Source: Mytilus trossulus (Eukaryota > Mollusca > Bivalvia > Mytilida > Mytilidae). Taken from it: a stretch of DNA of 64,000 nt. This document shows positions 23,901 through 38,900 of the stretch, piece by piece (the stretch's first letter is position 1; each line of letters begins with the position of its first letter). The position numbers and the translations under genes were made by a program. The stretch lies in NCBI RefSeq assembly GCF_036588685.1, contig NC_086374.1, positions 91,816,059-91,880,058 on the forward strand, written 5' to 3'. A model generated the notes under the pieces. The model had not been told where the DNA came from. It saw nothing but the letters and a program-made list of their open reading frames with translations, and ran no database searches.

Positions 23901-26900
23901 CTATGAAATTTTGAGATTATATTTGGTTGAGAATTTTAATTACATTTTCAGGATTTATCTCCAATGGATAAAATTATAATCAATGTTTACATTGCAGAAA
24001 ATATTTTTTTTGATAAAAAGTAATAAAAGGTTTTAATTTTCTTTATTTCCTTAAAATTCATAATAATTTTACCCCTAAAATCTACTATTTTTCCTTATGA
24101 GAAAGTGATAAAATGTTGCATTTCTATAAAGTTCATTAATTATTTTAAGCAGTCAAATACTTATAAAAACACCTATTGTTATTTATATATAAACATCTAT
24201 TGAAATATTTTTGTTTGCGTTCAAGGAAAAGGTAAAATATAAAATGTTGGCATTCGAGGAAGACACCATATAATTTACAGCTAATCTTGGAAATGTAGAA
24301 AATAATTTAAAAAATTCTATGTAAAACAAAGTTTATCAATTTATAAAACAATGACAGGAATAAATAAAACAGGAATAGGAAAGACTAGTTATTCTACAAG
24401 GATTTTCCAGATAAAAAAATCTATATTCCCTCATTCTCTTCTCATATGTACCCAATGTTTTACCTGTGGGCTATAGATCACAATTTTAGTCCGACATTTG
24501 TTACACTTCTGAAAAAAATTATCCAAAATTTCATGTTGAAGGTTTTCTTGACAAATAGTTCATAGAAAACAAGGGCTTATTAGAGATTTTTCTATGGTTA
24601 GCTACAATTTAATTCATATTTTCCCCTTATGCAGGTAAGGCAAAGTGAAAAATTTACCAATATATATATACTCATTCATAATGATTCATTGGATACCAAT
24701 TTAAATGGATTTTTTGGTTCAGGCCTAGAGAACCATGAATTTAAAATTTTGAACGAATTCCACTTTTCTTTAAGGTTTTAGGCAGTCTTTAAAACAAGTT
24801 ATTTAAAGAAACCCACGAAAATAAATGAATCCACAGTAAGCCTACAAACAAATCAGAAACATGATAGATGTTTTGATAAAAAATACCTTGTGTTGTCATC
24901 AATTTTTGTCTGATGGTTACTTGACTCTTTATTGAAAGGATACATTTTCCACAAAGTGTACAAAGGGTGTAATATTATAATTAATACACAAACTCTTGAT
25001 CAAAGAGAAGTACAATTATGCTAATTAGTTGTTTATAAAAAACAAGTATGTGTCCCAAATACACGGATGCCCCACTTGCACTATCATTTTCTATGTTCAG
25101 TGGACCGTCAAATTCGGGTAAAAACTGTAATTTAGCATTAAAATTAGAAAGATCATATCATAGGGAACACGTGTACTAAGTTTCACGTTGATTGATATTT
25201 AACTTCATCAAAAACTTCCTTGACCAAAAACTTTTACCTGAAGTGGGACAAACAGACGTTTGTTTACCTGTATTTCAATGGCTTTTGTAACATTTTTTAT
25301 CCCTCCCACTGTTTTGTTAAACACATGTTTGTTTACCTGTATTTCAATGGCTTTTGTAACATTTGTTATTTCTCCCACTGTTTTGTTAAACACATGTTGT
25401 TTGATCATGTCTTCTGTCTGCTTTTTAAACTTCTGACTCATTTCTTCCAAAAATCTGCATCAGAAATAATTTGTTTATCAACATACAATAAATCTACATA
25501 AGAAATAATTTGATTGTCAATATCCAATATACATGATATGTGTGACAAAATGCTAAAAAATTGAATGATGTGGAAAAACCTTTTTTTAGAGAATTACTCA
25601 GTACTTTTTACCTATAAATTTTAAATTAAATGTAATTTCATCAAGGAATGACTTAATATTTTTTGGTCTATTTGAAATAACATCAAAGATGTGGTGCACA
25701 CTGAACAAAAGAGGGACGAAAGACACCAAAGGGACAGTCAAACTCGTAAATCTAAAACAAACTGACAACGCCATGGCTAAAAATTAAAAAGACAAACAGA
25801 AAAACAATAGTACACATGACACAACATAGAAAACTAAAGAATAAACAACACGAACCCCACCAAAAACTAGGGGTGATCTCAGGTGCTCCGGAAGGGTAAG
25901 CAGATCCTGCTCCACATGCGGCACCCGTCGTGTTGCTTATGTGATTACAAATCCCGTAAATAGGCTTATTCAGTAGGTCAAATTCAATCTGCATGCAAAA
26001 TAGTTATTTCGAATAGACAGAAATTTTTTACAGTAGCGGGTTGTTTAGTGTGCACCACATTTTTTATGTTATTTGGAATAGACAGAAAAAATATTACAGT
26101 CATTTCTTAGAATTTAATTCTAAATTTCAGAGAGAATTTAATTCTAAATTCAGTTGTAAACCATGAAAAAAACCTTAAATTATGTCAATGAGCTGATTAA
26201 CAAAACAATGTCAGCCAATCAGAAGACGCGTTACATTCAAAATTAAATTATCGATAGATAAATATATTTCACTTTAAGTAACAATTATTTATTTAAAAGG
26301 TATATTAAAGTCAATCCTCTTCAGTGTACATAATTAAATGTTTTTGTCTGTGAAGATACATTTTTTCTGTTTTCCTTTTTTCGTTGGTTACTGGAACTTT
26401 ATTTCTTGAAGATTCAAGAACAATTTTTTAGGTGCCAAATACCAATTAGGCCACACCAATTTGATTCCTTGTTCGACGGACCCGCCCGCACCTATTTTTT
26501 TCAAAACGGATTTTTTTTATTTTTATTATATTCCCGCTTCCCGCATCCGGAAATGAAATCATGTCCATTTCCCGCACCGTTTTTTTTGTAAATATTATAT
26601 TTAGATCTCAACATTTGTTTTTTAAAATCACAGTCTAGCCTTTATATAACGATTTTAAACCTATCAGCACCCAAAAACACTGTAAATATCTGCGAGAATA
26701 TTTGTTTCAGCATGAAACCAATTTATTCCACGCGGGAGTGCTCCATTATAAATAGAAATACCAATACAGAACAAAACGTTGGTTTCTTTCCCCCTAACTT
26801 ATATTCCCTATAAAAAAAATGTTCGTTGTTAAAATAATGTACAAATAACTTCTGAAGGATTTGCCTTCAACTGCAATTATAATGTATGGTGACGGTCATA

Positions 26901-29900
26901 CCCACTGCAGGTTTGTGCACCTGTCCTGCTGTCGTTCAGCAGTTATCGTTTGTTGATGTCGTTCATTGGTATTTTCCCGTTTGGAAATATAATTTAGATC
27001 GTTGATTTTCCTGTTCGAATTGTGTACAATACTAAGTTGTGGTCCCTTATAGCTTGCTGGTTGGTCTTGATCAAAGCACTGTGTAAAAGGCCGTAATTTG
27101 ACCTATGTTTGTTATTATCAGGTTGGGACCAACCCTCCCTCAGACAAGGGCCTTGAAGGGGTCATTTTACCATGTTTACTGTGCAGTCTGTTATAGAAAA
27201 GAAAATAGAAATACTTAGGATCCGTACAGTGCTACTATACAAAACCTTTGACAACTTAGAATTTTTTACTCAAAAAGAGGAGAAATACATTATATTTTAA
27301 ACAACTTTTCTAAAAGAGGGATGGGTCCACTTATTTTGAATAATATTAAACTGTTAAAGTAAATGTGTTAACATGGTTAAAGTCCAGGAATATTACATAA
27401 TTCTTGGACATGTTTTGACCATTTAATACCAAATATTATAGTTCTTTGGGAAAATATAAGCCCTTTTGTACTTTAAGTCAAATTAAGTGTTTTTACAAAA
27501 AGAATATATTATAACTTTAATATTTTGACCCCTCATAATAGGGATATTCATAACATTAAGGGGTTGTTCTGAACCTGATTATGACTTGGATGGAGCATTG
27601 TCTCATTGTCAGTCACACATACATAGACCAGATTTAATTATTCAATTATTTCTTGTTGAACAGGGAAAAAATGCTTCATAAATTAAAGAAATGTCAAGGT
27701 ACAAGTGATAAATCAAGTTTTAATATAGTCAAAACCTACTATTTTATGTTTACAAAAAAAAATTATAATCGCTCGCCTTTACTTTTTAAGCTTCGCCTCA
27801 AAAATTTGCAAATTAAATATTTTTTTATTAAAATTTTCAAATCGCTCGCTCGCCCCAATTTATGGAGTCCAAAAATCCGTAGAACAAGAAATTAAATTGG
27901 TGTGGCCTTAGTATAATGTTTATCATACCTACTTTTTTTACAGATTGAAAAATGGGTTCAAAAGAATCCTTAAACTCCTATATAATTGTCTGACACCTAT
28001 AAGATTCCATCAAAATGATAATAAAGTAAATACCGTGGATTCATAATAATTCGTTGGATACCAATTTTCGTGGACTTCGTCGGTACAGGGAAACCACAAA
28101 TTTAAATGTTTAACGAATTGCAAATTTGCTGTATATTTAAATGTAGACTTTTGGAAAACCTGGAAATCAAATATCCATGACAATGCAAGTTTTCCTCAAT
28201 CCACGAAAATTGGTAACCATGAAAATTAATGAATCCACAGTAAATGATTTATCTCTGACATTACAGTGTAACTCATCATTGTACTTACCTGCTACTGAGA
28301 GAAACATTCATCTCCAAAGCCTTGATTCTATTATTCAATCTCATAATAGCAGTTTCTCGTTTCTGATAGGGCAGGACAGGAACATGGATAAGTCTTAAAT
28401 CTTTGGCATTTTGGTAAGCTGGAACATTATCCCCTACAACAACAGGTTCAATAGTATCTGTACTTGGTCCTTCAGTTTCACTGGCATTGGCCTTGACGAT
28501 TGAGGTCTGTTGGATTTCTACTGAGATAGAGGGATCAATTTTTGAAGATTCTTCTGCAGAGGGTACCTCTGGTTGTAGTACCTTTGTTTCAGAAGTCTAA
28601 AAGAAAGAAGCAAACAGTCATGTCTTAATAATTTTGATCATCACTACATTGACCTTTCAGTTACTGTCAATTCAGAAATTATTGCGATGTTTTTATTATT
28701 GCGAAAAATGTGACATAGTTGCAATCACAATAATTGAAACTCTCATTTTTAATGATTTGTTTGAATTAAACAGGATTTTCAAATTGTAAAAATTAATAAT
28801 AAATGCAGGTAATAATATCTGAATTTAAAGTATACAAATTTCAAACTACTTTTTTAGCATTTTTGCAAATGTTACAATATCTGATGTTTCAACAGTTTAA
28901 TCAACTTTCACCTGTAGCGATGTACTCACAGAAGTAAATGTTATATACTGTTAATCCAATAATTTTCAAGCTAGTAAAAACATCAAGTTCTTGGGAATAT
29001 ATTCCAACTTTTTCTTAATCAAAATCTATGCTTTTAACTCGTAAAATTATCAAACTTGTAGGAAAAATTGAAAAAAAAATGTTGATTAAAAAAATGCTAA
29101 CTTGGTATGTAAGTAATCTCAAATAATTCTTTATCATTTTTTTAAAACCATTCCTATATTTAAATGTTTTAATCGCTTAAAAACATGTGTTTAACTTTGA
29201 CTGGTAAGTCAAGAAAGGCAAAACTCCCAAAAATATGAAATTCCAATACAGACTATCAATACTTAATTTGAAGTAGACCCTACCTGTTCAATTGGTATAC
29301 TACTTGAATGAGACGAGGCAGTGTCTACCAGAACAAAATCTACAGTTTTCTTTGGTTCCTCCTCAGATAAAGATGGAGTTGTATCTGAAACTTTCACTTC
29401 AATTGATTCTGTTGAAGAACTTGACTGAATTGTCTGACTCACATCAGGGCTTGATACTTCTAAAGATTTCAACACCTCGGTTTCTTCTGAAGATTTTTCT
29501 GTAACTATTTTTGTTGGCTCTACATTGGTTAAAGATGTTGTTGGATCAATTGAAGCCGAAGACTGTATTGTTTGATCCATTGACTCTATACTAGTAGTTG
29601 ATTCTGTTAATTTCTCCGTCGACAGTTTCACATCTGTTGACGTAACATTTGATGTTTCCTTTGGTGGCAGCTCCCCATTTTGTTGATTTGATTCAGGACT
29701 TTGTTCAGAGGCTGATGGCTTAATTTCTGTCTGACTGACATCTTGTGTTTCAGGTGTCATTTCTTTTATTATAAAATCATTTTTGTTCAGTAAAGTTTTT
29801 CTATTTTCTACTTCTTCCTGTTCTTTAGCAAGGGATTCATTCAGTGAACAAACGGGCAATTTTTGAGAATACTTCATAATATCATAGTATTTACAGATAG

Positions 29901-32900
29901 GTTTTCTGTAATAAGAAGCAGCTGATAATTTATCAGTTATATAATCACATGACACAGTTTCTTCCTCCTCATCATTTTGTAGCAAGGTAACCAGATTGTC
30001 ACTCACACTGGGGACCTGTTCATGGTCCTCGAGCTTTGTAACAAAAGATTCATCATCTTTTTTCTTCACATCTTCTGGTTCTATAAAATAATCAATGGCC
30101 AATTACAGAGAAGTCATTTTTAAATGTAAATATTCAATATTTTATCATTATGTAATAAAGTTTGAGAGCAATGGCTCTTTATATATTTTATGAATATTTT
30201 TTTTTTTAATAATTTCATGCGTCTGAAGCGTTTTTCTAGATTTATCTTCATCACCATAATATTAAATATCTATGAAATTACATTTTTTTCTAACAATCCT
30301 CCGGATGTTGACAGAAGTCTTGTCCTCATAACATTAGGGCTATTCCATTAGAATGTGTGTGGGAGGGTAGGAAAGGACTTTCAAAATATCTCTACAATGA
30401 AGGAACAATTTTTTAGATAACTTTGCATAATGATAACAGAGGCATACTGAAAAAAGACCCATGACCCACATTCAATAATTAACCTTCGCTTCCTACCCTC
30501 CCACATACATTTTAATGGAATAGCCCTTAGTCAAAGATTATGTTTTTTTTACATTTATTTACCTGATGGAGAAGTAACAAAACCAGTCTGTGGATATGGC
30601 GGACTTGGTTGTAAGGCCTCATCATATTTCTTCTTTTCTGTTTCCATTTCTGTCTTACTACAAAAGTTTAAAACATGTTAATGTTTACAGTATGTCACTG
30701 GTTAAAATAAATAATAAACAGGTCTAATTTGTGCTAGATAATTTCATCTCAGTTCTTCAATTATAAGACATTTTTACTACAATAGATATCAATTATCTTT
30801 TCAGCTTTAATGACAATACAAATGAAAATAATAATTGGAACCGAAAATTAACTTTTAACATGTTTAACACTGCCACATTATATATGTGCCTGTCCCAAGT
30901 CAGGAGCCTGTAATTCAGTGGTTGTTGTTTGTTTATGTGTTACATATTTGTTTTTCTTTAATTTTTTAATAAAAATAAGGTCGATAGTTTTCTTGTTTGA
31001 ATTATTTTACATTGTCTTTGCTTTGCTCATTGTTGAAAACCATATAGTGATCTATAGTTTTAAAATGTCTGTGTCATTTTGGTCTCTTGTGGATAGTTGT
31101 CTAATTGGCAATCATACCACAACTTCTTTTTTTCTATATTCTAGTGTAAAACCTACTCTGGTACACAAGGTAACATATATCCATCTGCGGTCATATTATT
31201 CTGTGTAGTGTTAGAACCTGGTACATTGAGACTATCATCAGTCACACTTCCAGTTTGGTCTAAAAAAAACAAAAACAAATAATTAATATGTTATTACATG
31301 TAGAATATTGTTTGCATTTACTTGTATGGCGTCACTGTCTTTGGAGAAAATTTTGAATTTTTCATCCATTTTTTAATTAACATGAGCAACAAAAATTTTC
31401 CAACATCCAATAGGGGAGATCTCAATCAACTTGCCTATGGCCAATGTATTTTTTTTATGGAACAGCCCATAGACCATATTTCAGATGCCTGTATTTTACC
31501 TTCTACCTATGTGATATATCCTAAATGAATGGGATTAAGGCCCTAAGCATCTCTCTTTCAAATGGCTGCATAGTCAGATCTCACAGAGGTGTATAACTTG
31601 TCAGTAAAGAGATACATGTACTTACTTGTTTTAGAATCCTGTTCTTTGTCTGCAACATTTAAAACTTTCTTAACAAGCTTCATAACACTTTCTGAAATAC
31701 ATAATAAATGCAAATAGTCAAGAAAACATTTGCATAATTTTTTTTTAGGTATGGGTAGTTAAATTTGATTATCTTATGATAGCTTTCCAACATAATATAA
31801 ATTTCTTTCACATTAAAAAAACATCAAAATATTATTATTGGCTGCAATTAAACTTAATGGTCAATCCTAATAAAATCATTGTGGGGATAAGATATGTAAC
31901 TGCTAATAACATGTAAACTATACAACAATTCCAAAGTCAAATGAATTATGACTGAAGGTCAGGGCAATTAGATTCCACAACAAAGAGATTTGCCAATACT
32001 TATACAACTGCATACCAAAAATCATTGACCATGTCTGTGATTAAATTTATTCCTAAACAAGCATGTGTCCCAAGTACATGGATGCCCCACTCCCACTGTC
32101 ATTTTCTATGTACAGTGGACCGTGAAATTGAGGTATAAACTTTAATTTTGCATTAAAATTAGAAAGATCATATCATAGGGAACATGTGTACTAAGTTTCA
32201 AGCTGATAGGACTTCAACTTCATCAAAAACTACCTTGACCAAAAAACTTTAACCTGGAGCGGGACAAAGGGACAGACGAACAGATCGACAAACGAACAAA
32301 CGGAGGAATGAACGAACCCACAGACCAGACAACATAATGCCCCTCTACTATCGTAGGTGGGGCATAAAAATCATAAACTTTCACAAGTGAACTATGCAAC
32401 ATACAAATGTATTCAGTCAGTAGGCTTTGAATGAGGGCACAGATTTCAAGTAATCTCTATGGAAATGAGATGTGCAATGATAAAACTACTGAAAACAATA
32501 TACCAATGATTCATAATTAATGGTTCCCCTTGAAAAGACCTAATCACACAAACTTAAACAAATTTTTGACACTGCCATAGGTAACGGCATGCCTAAGTCT
32601 TTTCTAGATCACAAAATAATCAATTCTTTCTTTGCAATTGTATACTAGAAGTTATCTGTTTTATCATGTCGATAACAGAATAGGTGTCTACACGAATGCC
32701 ACACTCACACTTTAATTTTCTATGTTCAGTGGATTGTGAAATTGGGGTCAAAACTCTAATTTGGCATTAGAATTAGAAATTTCATATCATAGGGATCATG
32801 TGTACTAAGTTTCAAATTGATTAGACTCCAACGTCATCTAAAACTACCTTGACAAAAAACTTTAGGCTAAAGCCGGACAGACAAACTGATGGACAGACAA

Positions 32901-35900
32901 ACAAACAGACAAACAGACAGACAAACAGACAGACACACAGAATCAAAAACATAATGCCACTATATATATATATAAGTGGTGCATAAAAATTTCAAAATAA
33001 GGTCTTGATATAATGATTTTTTCCTGTATTATTTCTATAAATGCTAAACACTTTCTTACCTGTTGCACTAGCAAACAAGTTCTTGGTTGATTCTGCATCT
33101 TCTGTCTGCTCATTTCTCAATAATACTGAAAAAAGAAGAATGTTTAGTTTTTCGGTCAATTTTAAGAAATTTCCATTGCAGTAAATTCAATACGGTTAAG
33201 AAACTTTCTTTACTGCCAATTAAGAACTTTTCAATGGCAAGATATATATATAAATATATTGTAAATTCAGATATTATTGCATGCATTTATCATTGTGATT
33301 TTGTCATTTTAGACTTTAAATGCGTTTTAAATTTTACAATTTTGAGAAAAATTTTGTTTAATATTCCAAAATGCGAGTTTAAATAATTATCGCGTTTACA
33401 ACTCTGTCGCATTTTTTTTCGCAATAATAGAAACCATGCATTAATTTCTGAATTTACAGTATTTAAGGTTGTCAGGTCTCTACTGTAAAACAAACCTTCA
33501 TCCATATCATTTTCATTATCATCATTATCTTCATGAGGTCGATGTCCATACTCATCATACTCCACCGGCATTCCAAACATTCTACAAAGGTTAAAAAATT
33601 CCAGTTTTATTAATATATTTCAAAAGAAAGTAGCTACCATTTTCATTAAAAAAAATAAAAAAATCCAAAAAATCATATATTATGCCCAAAAAAGTTTACC
33701 ACAGTAAACTGATGTTAATGTTTTATTTCATTAATTTTCCAACAAACTAAATACAAAAATAAATATAAATGTTGGTAATTCATTCAAAAAAAATACAATT
33801 GTTCAACAATTCATATGTAATTGAAAAAAAACTGTCTTACTAAATTACCCAATGACTTGTCTGCCTTCTGATGTATAATGTGTCATAAGATTTTTTCTCT
33901 GATTATCATTTTCTAGAACTTTGTAGCACTTTTTATTTTAAGATATCCATAATGTAGAGTTAAATCACTTAAAACACTTACCTGAACCAAGTCAAAGGAC
34001 AAAAATGTTCAGTGCCATAATGGTCTAACATCTCTACTTTAACAAACTGAACCACATAACCATCTTTAACAGGAAATGGATGAGATTTTCTCTCTTCTGA
34101 AGCAGTAAAATCGCCAATATTTGTCCATTCTTTGCTAGGATATCTGGATCAAAACAAGACAAATATTTTAATTTTCATACATAGTTTAACATTGGTTAAG
34201 GATTTCAGAGTTAAGACTTTGTTTTGTTGGTAGGAATAAACATTTAATTTATGTAACCATGTAAATCAATTTTGAATACAAAACAAATATTTTTTTCTAA
34301 AATCTTGACTGTTATTTTTATACTTATACCACAAACGCAAAACTTTGTAGTTAAATGACTTTTCTTCTTTAGGTGTGCCTCATAAATAAAATAAAATCTG
34401 AAAGATTTATTCTACTCACCTATCACTTAAGGATACACGAAATGTCTTTGGTTGTGAGGAAAACAATTCAAAACTGGCAACCTCAAAATTGTTGACATGG
34501 ATTGGCTCACATAGTTCTATAACAAACCTGGAAACAAATAGTTATCAAAATCTATCAAAAAATAAAGGAAGAGTGTGTCTGAAGACTTGATTGCCACTGC
34601 GCATATTTTGCAATTTTTAAGTTAAAAAGGGAGATAATTTTAACAAAGGGAGAACAGTAAATGACCCAACTCTTTCTGTGAGTTGTGGTTCTTAACACTG
34701 TATATGAGTATCAAAAAGTTTGCATGAGGCAAAGTAAATTTACAATGTGGAAATGAAATGGGAAGGACAAAAGGACTAACAGACGGATGTTCAAGGGTAA
34801 CACTTAATGCCCTCATTGCTTACGGCAGGGCATACTTACAAGAGTAGGAAATCTCTCTAATAGATTCGTAAGGTACTAAATTTAAACACGATCAATATCT
34901 GGTAAGGGCTTTGGTTGCTGTGTATAATTGATTGCAACTATTAGCAAACAAGCTACAACTTGATTTATCAATCTGCAGAATGAATAAACAAGAATGTGTC
35001 CAAAGTACACAGATGCCCCAATCGCACTTTAATTTTACTTAGATTCCCGGAATTTTTTTGGGGTTCTGCTGTATTACAAGTTTAGAACTACCCCTTGATA
35101 TCTTCAACTACTCTTTTTAGCTAGCTATGAATGATTAAGTTTAACTTACCATTTTTTTGCCACTTTACATGGATTTATCATATATTCATCCTTGTTATTG
35201 GTTAGTACAGCTTTAATATTCTCAGCTTCAGGATTACTGGCTAATACTTTGGCACCACATTCTTTAGAGGCATAATTCACAGATCTTTTCGATTTACTAA
35301 CACTTGATCCTGTAGCTTCTGTTGAACCTTAAAAAGAGTAACAAAAGTTATCATCAAGAAATCTGAACAACTCAAATATAATTCTAAGTGATTAGGCAAA
35401 GTTATAATATAAATTACTGTTATTCACAAATGACTATTTACCGGGTATGTAACAGCATGAGCAACATGACGGATGCCACATGTGAAGCATGATCTGCTTA
35501 CTCTTCTGGAGCACTGGAGATCACCCCACAGTTTTTGATGGGGTTCGTGTTGCTTAGTCTTTAGTTTTCTATATTGTGTCTTTTGTACTATTTTTTGTCT
35601 TTTGTCTTTTTATTTTTTAGCCATAGCATTGTCTGTTTATTTTTAATTTACGAGTTTGACTGTCCCTTAGATATCCTTTGCCTTCATACAACTGAAAGGT
35701 TAAGCAAGCTAAAAAAACAGGTTTAAACCACCATTTCCTACACATGTACATAAGAAAATGTCTGTACCAAGTCAGGAATATAACAGTTGTATTTCATTAG
35801 CTTGTGTTTCAGATTTTGATTTTTCAATCTAATTAAGAGTTTTTCTGTTTTGAATTTGTTATAAAACTATTTTCCACATTTTTCAAACATGTTTAGGAAA

Positions 35901-38900
35901 TTAAATCAATTAAATATCACACTTTTTTGCTTTTCCTCTTCTAAAACTTTTTGTGTCCACTCTGTAAACGTCTGAATTTCATCCCCCTGCAAAAAAATAA
36001 ATAAATACATAATTGATTCAACCATGCAGGAATTCAAGCAGAAGTACACCTGTTCCAATATCTGTAATAAGAAAATGAATTTCAATGGTAATTTTAAACT
36101 CTCAGTAACATAACTATACCTGCTGTTTATGTTTATCTCCATCAGTTTTTGCTGGTTCAGTAATAGTATCAACTAGTTTATCTGCCCCTGTTAGAACCTT
36201 ATCTTCCAACTGTTGAGGTACATCTTTTTCTGTGTCTGGTGTCTGTTCTAAAGATTTATTTGTAACTGTGAGAACTCTTTCTGGAATTTGTACATTCTTA
36301 TCTTCATTGCTGTAAAATAAAATAAAAAATGAACATTTTGTTGAAATCCATCGACCTTAGAAAAGACAAGGTTTATTCTTTTGTCTTATTATTTCCACTG
36401 TAATTATACCACACCATACATGCTCTGTCAGACATAGAATTTACTGCAACTGTAATTTTTCACTATTCCAAATAATGAAGAACCTATATTTATTCAAATT
36501 TCAACTTCAACCCTTGTAACTATTTTTGTATTATAATTTCCAAATATACATTTATTTCAAACTTCTGAGGCAATAAAGCTTGATTTTAACTTTAAATTTG
36601 AACAAAAAAGGATATTTTTAAACCCAAAAAAATTTCATCATGTTCATGCAGTAGAGAAAATTCTCTTACATATAGTTGACTGTTAAATAAATTAGAAAAT
36701 GCAATGAACTGCACTTTTCCATCATGTTTTCATTTTGATTTGAAGCAACACTTTACAGCACCTTTTGCTGTTAGATGACAGAGAAATGAAATTAAAGAAT
36801 TTCTGTCTGATTTAATTGACGGTCTTGATTTGACTTCAAAAACATGGTATTTCATAGCAATCAATCTAATCTTGGTTAAGTTTATTAGTTTTATTACATT
36901 GACTTTTTAAGAATAAAAGTAATATGAAGTAATACATGTTATAACATTGTTCAAATGAAGATTTTTTTTTTAAATATTAAGAATAAATACCAGAAAAGCA
37001 TTATATGAAACTTTCTATTGGTCTTTGTAGTAGATTTCTTAACCCATGCACTAAAGAAAACGCAAAAGCTAAAAATGTCAATAAAATCTTACTTTATTGG
37101 TTTGACTTGAGGATTTTCAGTTTCTTTTTTCTCTGCAATTGTGTCTGTTGAATCTTGTTTTTCTTGCTTCTCAGTTTGTATTGTGAATGGTTCCACCTGT
37201 GGTCTTAGCTGCTCACTGTTAAATGTAAGTATACAATACACACATGATGCACAGTAATATTGAAGGTTTAAGGTGGTGAATTAATGCAGTGAACAATGGT
37301 GAATTTGATTTTCCCTATGAAATATCTTTCTGTTTATTTCATATGATATGACAGGCATGACAGGTACTGTATCACTGGAAAAGTAATACTTTACAATCAG
37401 CTCACAAACATCATGAACATGTTTAACAATATCACATCCTTTAAGTGCGTCTCAAGTCAGAAGCCTGTTTTGTGAGGTTGGTTCATATCTTTCATATTTG
37501 TTTATCATAAAAAAAAATGTTACAAATTAGGTCATTTGTTTTCTCAATTGACTTGTTTCCTATTTTCATGTCAGGGCCTTTTATAGCTGACTACACTATT
37601 CGGCTTTTCTCATTGTTGAAGGATGTACAGTTGCTAATAATTGCTTACCATGCTTACATCCACTTTATTTGAACTTTGACATGTTTGTTAGACATGGTAG
37701 ATAGATTATTGTCTCAATCACAATCATATACATGATATATATCTCATCTCCTTATATTGATACAAATTACATATAATAATTACAAACAGACATATGTTGT
37801 ACTGTTATACCACTGTCCCAGGTAAGGGTTAGGGTTGGGATTCTGCTAACATGTTTAACCCCGCCACATTATTTATGTATGTGCCTGTCCCAAGTAAGGG
37901 GCCTGTAATTCAGTGGTTGTTGTCTGTTTATGTGTTACATATTTGTTTTTCGTTAATTTTTTTTACATAAATAAGGCCTTTAGTTTTCTCGTTTGAATTG
38001 TTTTACATTGTCTTATCAGGGCCTCTTATAGCTGACTGTGCGGTATGGGCTTTGCTCATTGTTGAAGGCCGTACAGTGACCTAAAGTTGTAAATGTTTGT
38101 GTCATTTTGGTCTTTTGTGGATAGTTATCTCATTGACAATCATACCACGTCTTTTTTATATAAGTAAAAAAACAATAATGATAATGTTATGATAAGTGTT
38201 TAACACTATATTCAGCGCTACTGTCATAACTATCCTATTAGATGGTGGTCAGTTTTTATTGGTGTAGGAAGAAGGAGTGCCCAGAAGAAAACTGACAATC
38301 CTAGTCAATTAATATAAATAAGAAGATGTGGTATGATTGTCAATGAGACAACCCTTTATCCATGTCATTATATACATAATAGGTCAACACAGAGATTTCG
38401 TTCACAATTAACAGCAAGCTATAACAGGCCTTGATAAAGATTGGGTTAGGTTGCCATTCCAATATAAACTAAATTTTAAAAGAATTCTTTTCAATTGAAA
38501 AATCATCACTGAAGAAAACATATACTGGTAAAAAAAACTTAATTGTGAATCACAACTGAAAACTAGCATTAGTTCCAAAATGTGTAATATCATTTATTTA
38601 TAGAATTGCAAAATAATCATATTAACATAAATCAACATTTAGTTTAATTCATGAATAATTTGTTCATAATTTGTTCATCATAAGATTGTGATATTTGAAA
38701 ATGTTTAAGATTATCTAGGTGAAATATAGACCTGTCCATTTGGTACTTATATTTCTCATATAATATATCTTCCCATTATTTGTACTTATTTACACATGTC
38801 ACTATCATAAATAATTTACTTTCTTATTTTCTTGACTATAATGATGATTATATTGATATAATCTTATTAAGAGGTAATCTCATTTTTGTAGTAAATGTCA

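Noticed and set aside
33087-33386. 99-codon plus-strand frame
   Set aside because: It runs from the antisense of SUCO exon 12 into the MITE at 33257-33461.
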